This document shows, piece after piece, positions 34,697 through 42,062 of a stretch of 64,000 nucleotides of DNA. Within the stretch, counting starts at the first letter, position 1. Each line of letters starts with the position of its first letter. This DNA is from Dinoroseobacter sp049800835 (lineage in GTDB: Bacteria; Pseudomonadota; Alphaproteobacteria; Rhodobacterales; Rhodobacteraceae). The position numbers and the translations under genes were made by a program. The stretch spans positions 1,240,001-1,304,000 of the forward strand of contig NZ_JBNAFU010000001.1 in the NCBI RefSeq assembly GCF_049800835.1, read 5' to 3'. A model generated the notes under the pieces. The model made no database searches. It was not told the DNA's origin and saw nothing but the letters and a program-made list of their open reading frames with translations.

Positions 34697-35068
34697 TCAC
34701 AATGCGAGGCGGGCGAGCGCGAACAGGCCGACGGCCATGGCGCCATAGCTCACACAGATCATGGCTATGATTAGGGCTTTGCGGGTCAGCCCGTCGGAAT
34801 AGTCTTCGATGGCGGTTTGCACGCCATGGCGAAAATGGTCGAACCCCACGATCAGCATCAGACCGGTTATGATCGCCGGGAAGGGACGGCTGAGATGGGC
34901 GATGACAGCCTCGTAAGGCTCGCCCACGACGGAGCCGAAGCTGAACAGAAACAGCGGAACGAGAACCAGCAGCGCGACAGAGCTGATCTGCATGTGCCAG
35001 TGATGCTCGGTCCCGGTTTTCGCGGACCCAAGGCCGGTGGCGCGTTTGCGGTCGGTCAGATAAGCCAT
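34697..35068 (-). CDS. sdhD: succinate dehydrogenase membrane anchor subunit
   Basis: 123 residues from the ATG at 35068 (GGAGG upstream). Three membrane helices are visible (ISSVALLVLVPLFLFSFGSV, ITGLMLIVGFDHFRHG, LIIAMICVSYGAMAVGLFA). HHWHMQ and GFDHFRHGVQ include the histidine expected to ligate haem b and residues near the quinone. It pairs with SdhC to anchor complex II. It lies 11 bases after sdhC. Confidence 0.94.
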   Translation of the reverse strand: MAYLTDRKRATGLGSAKTGTEHHWHMQISSVALLVLVPLFLFSFGSVVGEPYEAVIAHLSRPFPAIITGLMLIVGFDHFRHGVQTAIEDYSDGLTRKALIIAMICVSYGAMAVGLFALARLAL

Positions 35069-35079
35069 GTGTCCCTCCG

Positions 35080-35463
35080 TTACAGCGCGATGACAGTGAT
35101 GAGTGTCAGAACGACGGATCCACCGATAACCATGTATCCCATGGCGTAGGCGTCCTTGAGCTCGAACCCGCGGCCCGTGTCCCAGACAAGGTGCCGGACG
35201 CCGGCCAGCGTGTGATACCAGAGCGCCCAGATGGAGCCGAAAAAGACCAGCTTGCCGAACCACGACGTCACGAGCCCATCGACAAAGGCGAAATACTCGG
35301 GGCCGGCGGACGCTGCGAGCAACCACCACACGATCAGAAGCGCCCCGACCAGAAGTGCATTGCCGGTGATCCGTGTCAGGATCGAAGTGATCGACGTCAG
35401 TTCCGGGCGATAAATCTGGATATGCGGCGAAAGGGGGCGGTCCCCCCGGTTCACATCGGCCAT
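35080..35463 (-). CDS. sdhC: succinate dehydrogenase cytochrome b556 subunit
   Basis: 127 residues from the ATG at 35463. The SdhC signature RPLSPHIQIYRPELTSITSILTRITG is at the N-terminus. The haem-ligand histidine lies in LWYHTLAGVRHLVWD. Three membrane helices follow the usual pattern. It is the first gene of the operon, and the promoter region upstream carries the paired GTGATCAC site at 35596-35624. Confidence 0.95.
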   Translation of the reverse strand: MADVNRGDRPLSPHIQIYRPELTSITSILTRITGNALLVGALLIVWWLLAASAGPEYFAFVDGLVTSWFGKLVFFGSIWALWYHTLAGVRHLVWDTGRGFELKDAYAMGYMVIGGSVVLTLITVIAL

Positions 35464-35595
35464 TGCGGCACCTCTTTTACTGTCCAAAGACGGGGTCGTT
35501 GCGCATATCAATAGCCGAAATAACCCACATGTCACGGGCAGCTATGTGTGAATCGGCGCGGTTATTTGGCGCAACCGGGCAGGTTTTCGGTCAAC

Positions 35596-35624
35596 GTGAT
35601 CACACTTGGCGCACGCGTGATCAC
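35596..35624. promoter_or_regulatory. paired GTGATCAC operator upstream of sdhC
   Basis: Two copies of the self-complementary octamer GTGATCAC (35596-35603 and 35617-35624), centres exactly 21 bp apart. They share flanking bases with the pair upstream of sucC (GTGATCAC-ACTT ... ACG-N-GTGATCAC-AAA). The site is 133 bases from the sdhC start and 117 from the divergent cytochrome c' gene. GT-N4-AC cores are typical of GntR-type regulators, but the regulator is unidentified. Confidence 0.7.
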
Positions 35625-35740
35625 AAACGGACACCGCATGTTTTTCGCCGGTTCGCGTACCGAGGCCGAAATTCCACTCGCGAGACGCCTGGCATGGTCT
35701 ATCTTGTAATTTCATCACCTGACAAAAAAGGGAGTATGTC

Positions 35741-36217
35741 ATGATGGCCAGACGATTTTCCGTTCTCGCAATCGCCGTTTCCACCGCTGTTGCGGCCAGC
35801 GCCGGTGCCGCATTTGCGGACGAGGCACTGGAAAACGCACTGAAGGCCCGCAAGGGCCAGTTCCAGCTTCTGGCGTTCAATGTCGGCGTTCTGGGGGGCA
35901 TGGCGCGGGGCAATGCGGAGTATGACGCAGCGCAGGCGCAGGTCGCGGCAGAGAACATTCAGGCGATCGCGGCGCTGAACCAGGCCGCCTTCTGGCCCGA
36001 GGGGTCTGATAGCATGAGCATCGACGGCACGCGGGCGATGCCGGTCATCTGGGACAACTTCGATGACTTCGCATCCAAGTGGCAGGCGGTGGCTGCGGCG
36101 GCTGAAGGACTGCCGGCCGCGGTTGGCGCAGGTGTCGCAGGCATCGGCCCGGCGCTTGGCCCCATCGGGGGAACATGCAAAGACTGTCACGATACCTACC
36201 GCGCGCCCCGGAATTAA
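35741..36217 (+). CDS. cycP: cytochrome c'
   Basis: 158 residues with a signal peptide (cleavage near AGAAFADEA). The four-helix cytochrome c' fold is indicated by the C-terminal haem site CKDCHDTYR (Cys146, Cys149, His150) and the N-terminal LKARKGQFQLLAFNVGVLGGM. Cytochromes c' are periplasmic and bind NO or CO at a five-coordinate haem. It is divergent from sdhC and is followed after 46 bases by a dihaem cytochrome, likely in one transcript. Confidence 0.9.
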   Translation: MMARRFSVLAIAVSTAVAASAGAAFADEALENALKARKGQFQLLAFNVGVLGGMARGNAEYDAAQAQVAAENIQAIAALNQAAFWPEGSDSMSIDGTRAMPVIWDNFDDFASKWQAVAAAAEGLPAAVGAGVAGIGPALGPIGGTCKDCHDTYRAPRN

Positions 36218-36263
36218 CGCGCGGCAGAGCATTGTGTGCGCGTTATTATCGAGAAGGTCGTGA

Positions 36264-37157
36264 ATGCCCGCCGGAAACAAGCTTGCTGTCGCTGCAGTGA
36301 TTGTGGGGGCGGCCTCTCTGTTCGCCCTCCAACTGATGCGACCGGCACCGGCAATACCCGGTCGTTTCAATGACATCGGCGGCGACCCGGTTCCAGGCGA
36401 GGCGGTGTTTTGGGCAGCCGGATGCGCCTCTTGCCACAAGGCCCCTGACGCCAAGGGCGACGACGCGCTTGTCCTGTCGGGCGGGCAGCGCCTTGTGACC
36501 GAGTTCGGGACATTCGTTGTCCCGAACATTTCCAGCCATCCCACCGCGGGGATCGGCAACTGGACCCTCGACACCTTTGCCCGCGCGATGACACAGGGCG
36601 TCTCGCCCGAGGGGAACCACTATTACCCGGCCTTCCCGTACACCGCCTATGCCCTGATGACGGACACGGATGTGGCGAACCTGTTTGCCTACATGACAAC
36701 CCTGCCCGCATCCGACGCCGTGCACCCCGATCACGACCTGTCGCTGCCCTACAACATCCGGGCAGGGCTTGGCCTTTGGAAACGGCTCAACGGGGATCCT
36801 GGTTTTGTCGGGCCAACTGGCACGGATACGCTAGAGCGCGGGCGCTATCTGGTCGAAGCGCTGGCCCATTGTGCCGAATGCCATACCCCCCGCGACAGCT
36901 TCGGGCGGCTGGAAAAGAGCGCGTGGATGGCGGGCGCCCCCAACCCGAGCGGTCAGGGACGCATTCCCAACATCACGCCCGGCACCCTGCGATGGAGTGC
37001 GGGGGACATCGCCTATTACCTGGAAACAGGATTCACGCCCGATTTCGACAGTGCCGGCGGGCACATGGCCTCTGTCATCACCAACATGCAGCAGTTGACC
37101 GCTGAGGATCGCGAGGCAATCGCGGCCTACATGCTGCTGCTGCCGTCGATACCATGA
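36264..37157 (+). CDS. dihaem c-type cytochrome
   Basis: 297 residues with an N-terminal signal or anchor (AVAAVIVGAASLFALQLM). Two haem sites are visible: CASCH (Cys54 to His58) and CAECH (Cys203 to His207). Candidate axial methionines lie in FAYMTTLP and in the C-terminal AYMLLLP. The arrangement matches the dihaem cytochromes that donate or accept electrons for periplasmic dehydrogenases. The partner is unknown; the preceding cytochrome c' gene is the nearest candidate. It ends one base before the convergent mch gene. Confidence 0.88.
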   Translation: MPAGNKLAVAAVIVGAASLFALQLMRPAPAIPGRFNDIGGDPVPGEAVFWAAGCASCHKAPDAKGDDALVLSGGQRLVTEFGTFVVPNISSHPTAGIGNWTLDTFARAMTQGVSPEGNHYYPAFPYTAYALMTDTDVANLFAYMTTLPASDAVHPDHDLSLPYNIRAGLGLWKRLNGDPGFVGPTGTDTLERGRYLVEALAHCAECHTPRDSFGRLEKSAWMAGAPNPSGQGRIPNITPGTLRWSAGDIAYYLETGFTPDFDSAGGHMASVITNMQQLTAEDREAIAAYMLLLPSIP

Positions 37158-37158
37158 C

Positions 37159-38190
37159 CTACACCGGCATGAGCGCCCAGTAATCCAGGTCGAGCAACAC
37201 GCCCGGCAGGTACTTGCCGTCATCGCCCTTCAGCTCACCAACTGACCCGTCTTTGGTTGCGACCAGACGCAGGCGCACGGCCCCAACGCCCGGGGCGGCC
37301 GTTTCGGCCTTGTCCAACACCTCCGTCCAGGCCTTCACCGTGTCGCCCGAAAAACACGGGTTCGCATGGGCGCCCGCATTCAGACCGACGATCATCTGGG
37401 CGTTGGCAAGCCCGTTGAACGACAATGTCCGCGCCATCGAAATCACGTGCCCACCATAGATCAGCCGCTGCCCGTCCGGCCGGAAGGTGGCGTCGAAATG
37501 CACCTTGGCGGTGTTCTGCCACAGGCGCGTGGCCTGCATGTGTTCGGATTCTTCGATCGTGACGCCGTCGACATGGTCGATCACCTCGCCCACTTCGTAA
37601 TCGCCCCAACGGTGCGGCTCCCCGGCCAGATCGAAGTCGTAGCCGGTGAAATCGAGGCCCTCGGGGATCAACAGATCGGAGGCCGCAACGGTCTTGGCGA
37701 GCTCCGGAATCACCGTTTCCGCCGCCGGGGCCTCCAGATCGCGTTTGCGCACCATGACCCAGCGCACGTATTCCAGAACTGCCTCGTCGCGCTGGTTCAG
37801 GCCGGTTGTTCGCACATAAACCACGCCCGATTTGCCGTTGGAATTCTGCTTCAGCCCGATCACCTCGGACACCGAGCGCAGCGTGTCGCCCGGATAGACC
37901 GGCTTCAGGAACCGCCCCTCGCCATAACCCAGGTTGGCCACCGCGTTCAGGGACACATCCGGAACCGTCTTGCCGAACACGACATGGAACGCAGCCAGAT
38001 CGTCCAGCGGAGAGGCTGGTAAACCACAGCCGCGCGCGAACTCATCGGAGGAATAAAGTGCGTGCCGCGCCGGATAGAGCATGTGATAGAGCGCGCGCTC
38101 CCCGCCGGACACGGTCCGCGGCACCGCATGGGTCAACACCTGTCCGACCGCGTAATCCTCAAAGAAACGACCTGAATTGGTCTTGGCCAT
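37159..38190 (-). CDS. mch: mesaconyl-C1-CoA hydratase (beta-methylmalyl-CoA dehydratase)
   Basis: 343 residues from the ATG at 38190. It interconverts mesaconyl-CoA and beta-methylmalyl-CoA in the ethylmalonyl-CoA pathway. It is a double hot-dog protein: the first MaoC-like half begins GRFFEDYAVGQVLTHAVPRTV, and the second contains LIYGGHVISMARTLSFNGLAN with the hydratase-type Asp/His region. Length and sequence match the enzyme known from Rhodobacter. It is the last gene of the minus-strand operon mcl2-nnrU-DUF1737-mch and overlaps DUF1737 (TGATG). Confidence 0.92.
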   Translation of the reverse strand: MAKTNSGRFFEDYAVGQVLTHAVPRTVSGGERALYHMLYPARHALYSSDEFARGCGLPASPLDDLAAFHVVFGKTVPDVSLNAVANLGYGEGRFLKPVYPGDTLRSVSEVIGLKQNSNGKSGVVYVRTTGLNQRDEAVLEYVRWVMVRKRDLEAPAAETVIPELAKTVAASDLLIPEGLDFTGYDFDLAGEPHRWGDYEVGEVIDHVDGVTIEESEHMQATRLWQNTAKVHFDATFRPDGQRLIYGGHVISMARTLSFNGLANAQMIVGLNAGAHANPCFSGDTVKAWTEVLDKAETAAPGVGAVRLRLVATKDGSVGELKGDDGKYLPGVLLDLDYWALMPV

Positions 38191-38393
38191 CACTGCTCTC
38201 CTAGTTTCAGGTCGGGGGAATAGGTGCCGGGCACCTCTTTGGTCACGGCCTGCCCGCAGCGCATCACACCGCGCGCGGCGTCAAACGCGTAGGTCGGGGT
38301 GCCCTCCAGCGTCCACCCCTTCGACAGGGCTTCGGACACCTTGTGGCAGAAGGCCGAGGTGTCATCCTCGGTCAGGAACCGGTACAGTTTCAT
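38190..38393 (-). CDS. DUF1737 family protein
   Basis: 67 residues; the N-terminus MKLYRFLTEDDTSAFCHKVSEALSKGW with the later GTPTYAFD matches the DUF1737 family. These are small cytoplasmic proteins of unknown function. It sits inside the mcl2-mch operon, nine bases after nnrU and overlapping the mch start, so it is made together with two ethylmalonyl-CoA pathway enzymes. Confidence 0.8.
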   Translation of the reverse strand: MKLYRFLTEDDTSAFCHKVSEALSKGWTLEGTPTYAFDAARGVMRCGQAVTKEVPGTYSPDLKLGEQ

Positions 38394-38402
38394 AGGCGTG
38401 CC

Positions 38403-38957
38403 TCAGGCCGGGAACGGCCAGACGCCCAGCCAGTTGTGAATGAAGGTGATCACGAAGAAGACCACCACCGTGATGATCGCGGTCGTGACCAGTTTCTTGG
38501 TCGGCGGCGCCGCGGGGGGCGTCCAGTCCGGTTCTGCCTTGTTGATCAGTATAACAGAGACCACCGACCACGCCAGCAACCCGCCAAACAGCAGGATGGA
38601 GGCCAGATCGCCGTTCACCAGCAGGTGCGCCAAGGCGAAAGTCTTGATCGATGCGAGTTGCGGGTGACGGATTTTCGTCGCGGGCCACACGCCGGACTTG
38701 GCGGCCCCGAACATCCAAAGTGCGAACACCATCAGCGTGTTGTTCACGTGGGTGAGAAACGGGGGCGGTGACCAGACGGGGATGAAATCCGCACCCCGAT
38801 ACCCGATGACCATCAGCACGATCGCGGCCACTATGGCGACGGCGACCACGCCCTTGCCCTTGTCTCCCATCGCCGCGCGTTTTTCCGGTGCGAGCCGTTT
38901 GAAGAAATGCGCGCCGGACCACAGGGCCAGTCCAAGGGCGAGGATGGTGAAATACAT
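38403..38957 (-). CDS. NnrU family membrane protein
   Basis: 184 residues with about five membrane segments. The motif HVNNTLMVFALWMFGAAKSGVWPATKIRHP and HLLVNGDLASILLFGGLLAWS are typical of NnrU. The family was named from nitrite/NO reduction loci, but many members have no such context. Here it lies three bases after mcl2 and before DUF1737 and mch, with no denitrification genes nearby. The function in this operon is unknown. Confidence 0.86.
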   Translation of the reverse strand: MYFTILALGLALWSGAHFFKRLAPEKRAAMGDKGKGVVAVAIVAAIVLMVIGYRGADFIPVWSPPPFLTHVNNTLMVFALWMFGAAKSGVWPATKIRHPQLASIKTFALAHLLVNGDLASILLFGGLLAWSVVSVILINKAEPDWTPPAAPPTKKLVTTAIITVVVFFVITFIHNWLGVWPFPA

Positions 38958-38960
38958 GGG

Positions 38961-39848
38961 TTACTCCGCAGCGATGGCTTCGATTGCCTCGGCTTTTGCC
39001 AGAACTTGCCGGGCGGTCGCAACATGCAGGTTCTCGACGATCTTGCCGTCCACCACCGCGATGCCCAGACCCTTGGCCTCTGCCTCCTCGAACGCGGCGA
39101 TCTGGCGACGGGACAGATCCAGCTCGGCCTCCGATGGGGCGAAGGCCGCGTTTGCAATGGCGACCTGCGCCGGGTGGATCAACGTCTTGCCGTCAAAGCC
39201 CATGTCGCGGCCCTGCGTGCACTCGGCCTGAAGCCCCTCGTCATCCTTGAACGCGTTGTAGACACCATCGACGGCCACCAGACCGTGCGCGCGCGCCGCC
39301 AGCAGGCAGAGGCTCAGGCCCGTCAGCATCGGCAACCGGTCCGGGCGATAGCGGCAATCAAGTTCCTTGGCCAGATCGTTGGTACCCATGATGAAGCCCG
39401 CCATACGGGGCGCCGCTGCGATGTCTTGCGCGTTCAGCATCCCCAGCGGGGTCTCCATCATCGTCCAGATGGTCGTGTCGGCGGTTTCGGGCCGCGCATC
39501 GAGCTTGCGGGCCAAGGCCTCCACATCCGCGGCGGTGTTGACCTTGGGGATCAGGATCGCCTCGGGCCTCGCGGCGGAGATAACCTCCAGATCGGCATCG
39601 CCCCAGTCGGTATCGAACCCGTTGATGCGCACGATCTTGGCCCGTGCCCCGTAATCCGCCGTGGCCAGCGTTTCGGCCAGCAGGTGTCGCGCATTGGCCT
39701 TTTCATCCACGGCGACAGCATCTTCGAGGTCAAAAATGATCGCATCGACCGCCAGCGTCTGCGCCTTTTGCAACGCACGGTCCTTTGATCCGGGAATATA
39801 AAGGACGGAACGGTAGGGGCGGGCGCGGTGGTCGACAGGGCGGTCCAT
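38961..39848 (-). CDS. mcl2: (3S)-malyl-CoA thioesterase
   Basis: 295 residues of the CitE/HpcH superfamily. It begins YRSVLYIPGSKDRALQKAQ, the N-terminus that distinguishes the Mcl2 thioesterase from the malyl-CoA lyase Mcl1. It has the metal/CoA residues in IIFDLEDAVAVDEK, MMETPLGMLNAQDI and FDGKTLIHPAQV. It hydrolyses (3S)-malyl-CoA to malate and CoA, releasing malate for the TCA genes encoded nearby. It is first in the operon. A TTTGCAA element lies 50 bases upstream. Confidence 0.9.
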   Translation of the reverse strand: MDRPVDHRARPYRSVLYIPGSKDRALQKAQTLAVDAIIFDLEDAVAVDEKANARHLLAETLATADYGARAKIVRINGFDTDWGDADLEVISAARPEAILIPKVNTAADVEALARKLDARPETADTTIWTMMETPLGMLNAQDIAAAPRMAGFIMGTNDLAKELDCRYRPDRLPMLTGLSLCLLAARAHGLVAVDGVYNAFKDDEGLQAECTQGRDMGFDGKTLIHPAQVAIANAAFAPSEAELDLSRRQIAAFEEAEAKGLGIAVVDGKIVENLHVATARQVLAKAEAIEAIAAE

Positions 39849-40160
39849 GATTCTCTCCAGCTCAAAACTTGCCGGAAAAGACCGCAGCGTCCGAAAATTT
39901 GCAAGAAAGTTTCTTCTGCGCCGCAGAATGCGGCAGGAAGGGCCAATAGGTCAGCACTTTGGCCCAAAATGCTGCAGGTGCGAAAACGCCGCACGGTCTG
40001 TTAACCAGTTTTGGGGTATGGTGGGCGCAGGCTACTTCACACGCCGGGCTTGTGAGGGATGTCGGGCGGGCCGCAGCCCGCTGGCGAGAGGGATGTCCGG
40101 CATGGCGAAACCATGACAACGGCGCGGATCAACACCCGTGCCGAACGAAAGGGACAGACC
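39849..40160. other. 312-base non-coding divergent region between mcl2 and a secreted-protein gene
   Basis: AT-richer near the mcl2 side, with AAATTTGCAAG at 39895-39905, which resembles the TTTGCAA half-sites reported for the short-chain acyl-CoA regulators of relatives. The remaining part holds GC-rich imperfect repeats near 40070 and an AAAGGG ribosome site before 40161. I see no gene. Confidence 0.45.
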
Positions 40161-40478
40161 ATGAAAACCCGTATCGTGCAGACATGTGCTTGTGTGATCA
40201 CCAGTTGCGTGCTTGGCAGCGCCGCTCTTGCGCAGGCCCAACCCTGTGCCGACCGTGAAAAGGTCGTGGACCGCCTGACCAATACCTATGGCGAAACCGT
40301 ACAGAGCATGGGGCTTGGGGCAAACAACGGCATGATGGAGGTATTTGCCTCAGAGGAAACCGGATCTTGGACAATCACGGTGACCATGCCCGACGGGCAG
40401 ACCTGCCTGATCGCCTCTGGCCAGGCATTCGAAGGGCTTGACGGAAGCCCCACGACCCTCCCCGGCGACGACGTCTGA
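40161..40478 (+). CDS. small secreted protein of unknown function
   Basis: 105 residues from the ATG at 40161. The signal peptide (MKTRIVQTCACVITSCVLGS, ending AALAQA) leaves a mature protein of about 80 residues beginning QPCADREKVVDRLTNTYGE, with two cysteines likely to form a disulfide (PCADRE and TCLIASG). I recall similar proteins across Rhodobacterales with no assigned function. It stands alone, 291 bases ahead of mdh. That gap holds only GC-rich hairpins and the mdh leader. Confidence 0.72.
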   Translation: MKTRIVQTCACVITSCVLGSAALAQAQPCADREKVVDRLTNTYGETVQSMGLGANNGMMEVFASEETGSWTITVTMPDGQTCLIASGQAFEGLDGSPTTLPGDDV

Positions 40479-40769
40479 CACCGCAGTCTGCGGTACGCAC
40501 CGCAGCTTGATCTGCCGCCCGCAAGAATCGCCGGGATTCGCCGTGGGCAGCGGTGCCCGCCGCGCTGCGGGCGACGGCGGCCCCGCCGGGGCGCGTTGCG
40601 ACGATACTGCACGCCCCGGCAATCTCGGTTAACTAACAACAGATTAGATGATCCGCGTGCGCGCCGAATGCGGCATTGGGGCGTTCCGCCGCGCTGGCGC
40701 GGCCTTGTCAGGCACAGGGGCACAAGCTAGGCAACCGGCCAAGTTCAACGCAAGCCGGAGACAACTTCC

Positions 40770-41732
40770 ATGGCACGACCCAAAATCGCCCTCATCGGGG
40801 CAGGCCAGATCGGCGGCACGCTCGCACATCTCGTCGCCCTCAAGGAACTCGGAGATGTCGTCCTGTTCGACATCGCCGACGGGACCCCGCAGGGAAAGTC
40901 TCTGGACATCGCCGAAAGCGGCCCGGTCGAGCGGTTCGACGCCACGCTCAAAGGCACAACCGACTATGCCGATATCGCAGGCGCGGACGTGTGCATCGTG
41001 ACCGCCGGCGTGCCGCGCAAACCCGGCATGAGCCGCGATGACCTTTTGGGCATCAACCTGAAGGTCATGAAATCCGTGGGCGAAGGCATCGCGGCCAACG
41101 CGCCCGACGCATTCGTCATCTGCATCACCAACCCGCTCGACGCGATGGTCTGGGCGCTGCAGCAGTTCTCGGGCCTGCCCAAGGAAAAGGTCGTCGGAAT
41201 GGCCGGCGTTCTGGACAGCGCGCGCTTCCGGCACTTCCTGTCGGTGGAGTTCAACGTCTCGATGAAGGACGTGACTGCGTTCGTTCTGGGCGGCCACGGT
41301 GACACGATGGTGCCGCTGACGCGCTATTCGACCGTTGCCGGCATCCCACTGCCTGACCTGGTGAGCATGGGCTGGACCACGCAGGAAAAACTGGACGCGA
41401 TCGTGCAGCGCACCCGTGACGGCGGCGCCGAAATCGTCGGCCTTTTGAAGACCGGCTCGGCCTTCTACGCCCCGGCCGCCTCGGCGATCGAGATGGCAGA
41501 GGCCTACCTGAAGGATCAGAAACGCCTGCTGCCCTGCGCAGCCTATTGCGATGGTGAATTTGGCCTGAAGGGCATGTATGTCGGCGTGCCCACCATCATC
41601 GGTGCAGGCGGCATCGAAAAGGTCGTGGACATCAAACTGGCCAAGGATGAGCAGGCGATGTTCGACAACTCCGTCAATGCCGTCAAAGGGCTTGTCGAGG
41701 CGTGCAAGGGCATCGACGACTCGCTCGTGTGA
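40770..41732 (+). CDS. mdh: malate dehydrogenase
   Basis: 320 residues, the LDH-like NAD-dependent type. It oxidises malate to oxaloacetate. The nucleotide motif IGAGQIGGTLAHLVAL is at the N-terminus; the mobile-loop arginines are in GVPRKPGMSRDDLL, and the proton-relay histidine is in LGGHGDTMVPLTRYS. It opens the TCA block but has its own terminator at 41762-41784, so sucC has a separate promoter. Confidence 0.97.
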   Translation: MARPKIALIGAGQIGGTLAHLVALKELGDVVLFDIADGTPQGKSLDIAESGPVERFDATLKGTTDYADIAGADVCIVTAGVPRKPGMSRDDLLGINLKVMKSVGEGIAANAPDAFVICITNPLDAMVWALQQFSGLPKEKVVGMAGVLDSARFRHFLSVEFNVSMKDVTAFVLGGHGDTMVPLTRYSTVAGIPLPDLVSMGWTTQEKLDAIVQRTRDGGAEIVGLLKTGSAFYAPAASAIEMAEAYLKDQKRLLPCAAYCDGEFGLKGMYVGVPTIIGAGGIEKVVDIKLAKDEQAMFDNSVNAVKGLVEACKGIDDSLV

Positions 41733-41761
41733 TCCGGCTTTCGCCCTCAACTTGCTGAGAT

Positions 41762-41784
41762 CGGGCGCCTCGTGCGCCCGTTTT
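41762..41784 (+). terminator. terminator of mdh
   Basis: Stem CGGGCGC / GCGCCCG with a five-base loop followed by TTTTCGTTT, 30 bases after the mdh stop. The rest of the 330-base gap to sucC holds the paired GTGATCAC operator and no gene. Confidence 0.85.
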
Positions 41785-41926
41785 CGTTTCGGGTCCAGCG
41801 TCTGCCGGATCGCGCCCGTGTCGGGCAACCCCTTCGTAACGCGTCGGAAAACCCAAGCCTGCTTTCGATCTTCGTGCAAACCGATTCGCGGACCCCGGGA
41901 AATCGGCTAGGGTCGGAATTAATTTT

Positions 41927-41955
41927 GTGATCACACTTTTTAAACGTGTGATCAC
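41927..41955. promoter_or_regulatory. paired GTGATCAC operator upstream of sucC
   Basis: Octamers at 41927-41934 and 41948-41955, centres exactly 21 bp apart as at the sdh promoter. Extended flanks give an almost perfect large palindrome (TTGTGATCACAC ... GTGTGATCACAA) around an AT-rich core, TTTTTAAAC. The site lies 108 bases upstream of the sucC start. The shared spacing and flanks argue for a dimer-of-dimers regulator acting on both sdh and suc. Confidence 0.72.
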
Positions 41956-42062
41956 AAATGTTGAAAAACCACCGGAAATTCCCACATGCGGCGAATTGGC
42001 GGGTTGTCTGCACACCTCTGTATGCAAGACCGGGCAAAACAACAGCAGCACGGGACAGTTTC

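Noticed and set aside
40479..40769. Possible gene or small RNA between the secreted-protein gene and mdh
   Set aside because: The interval is full of GC-rich imperfect repeats but has no frame with a ribosome site or protein-like composition.
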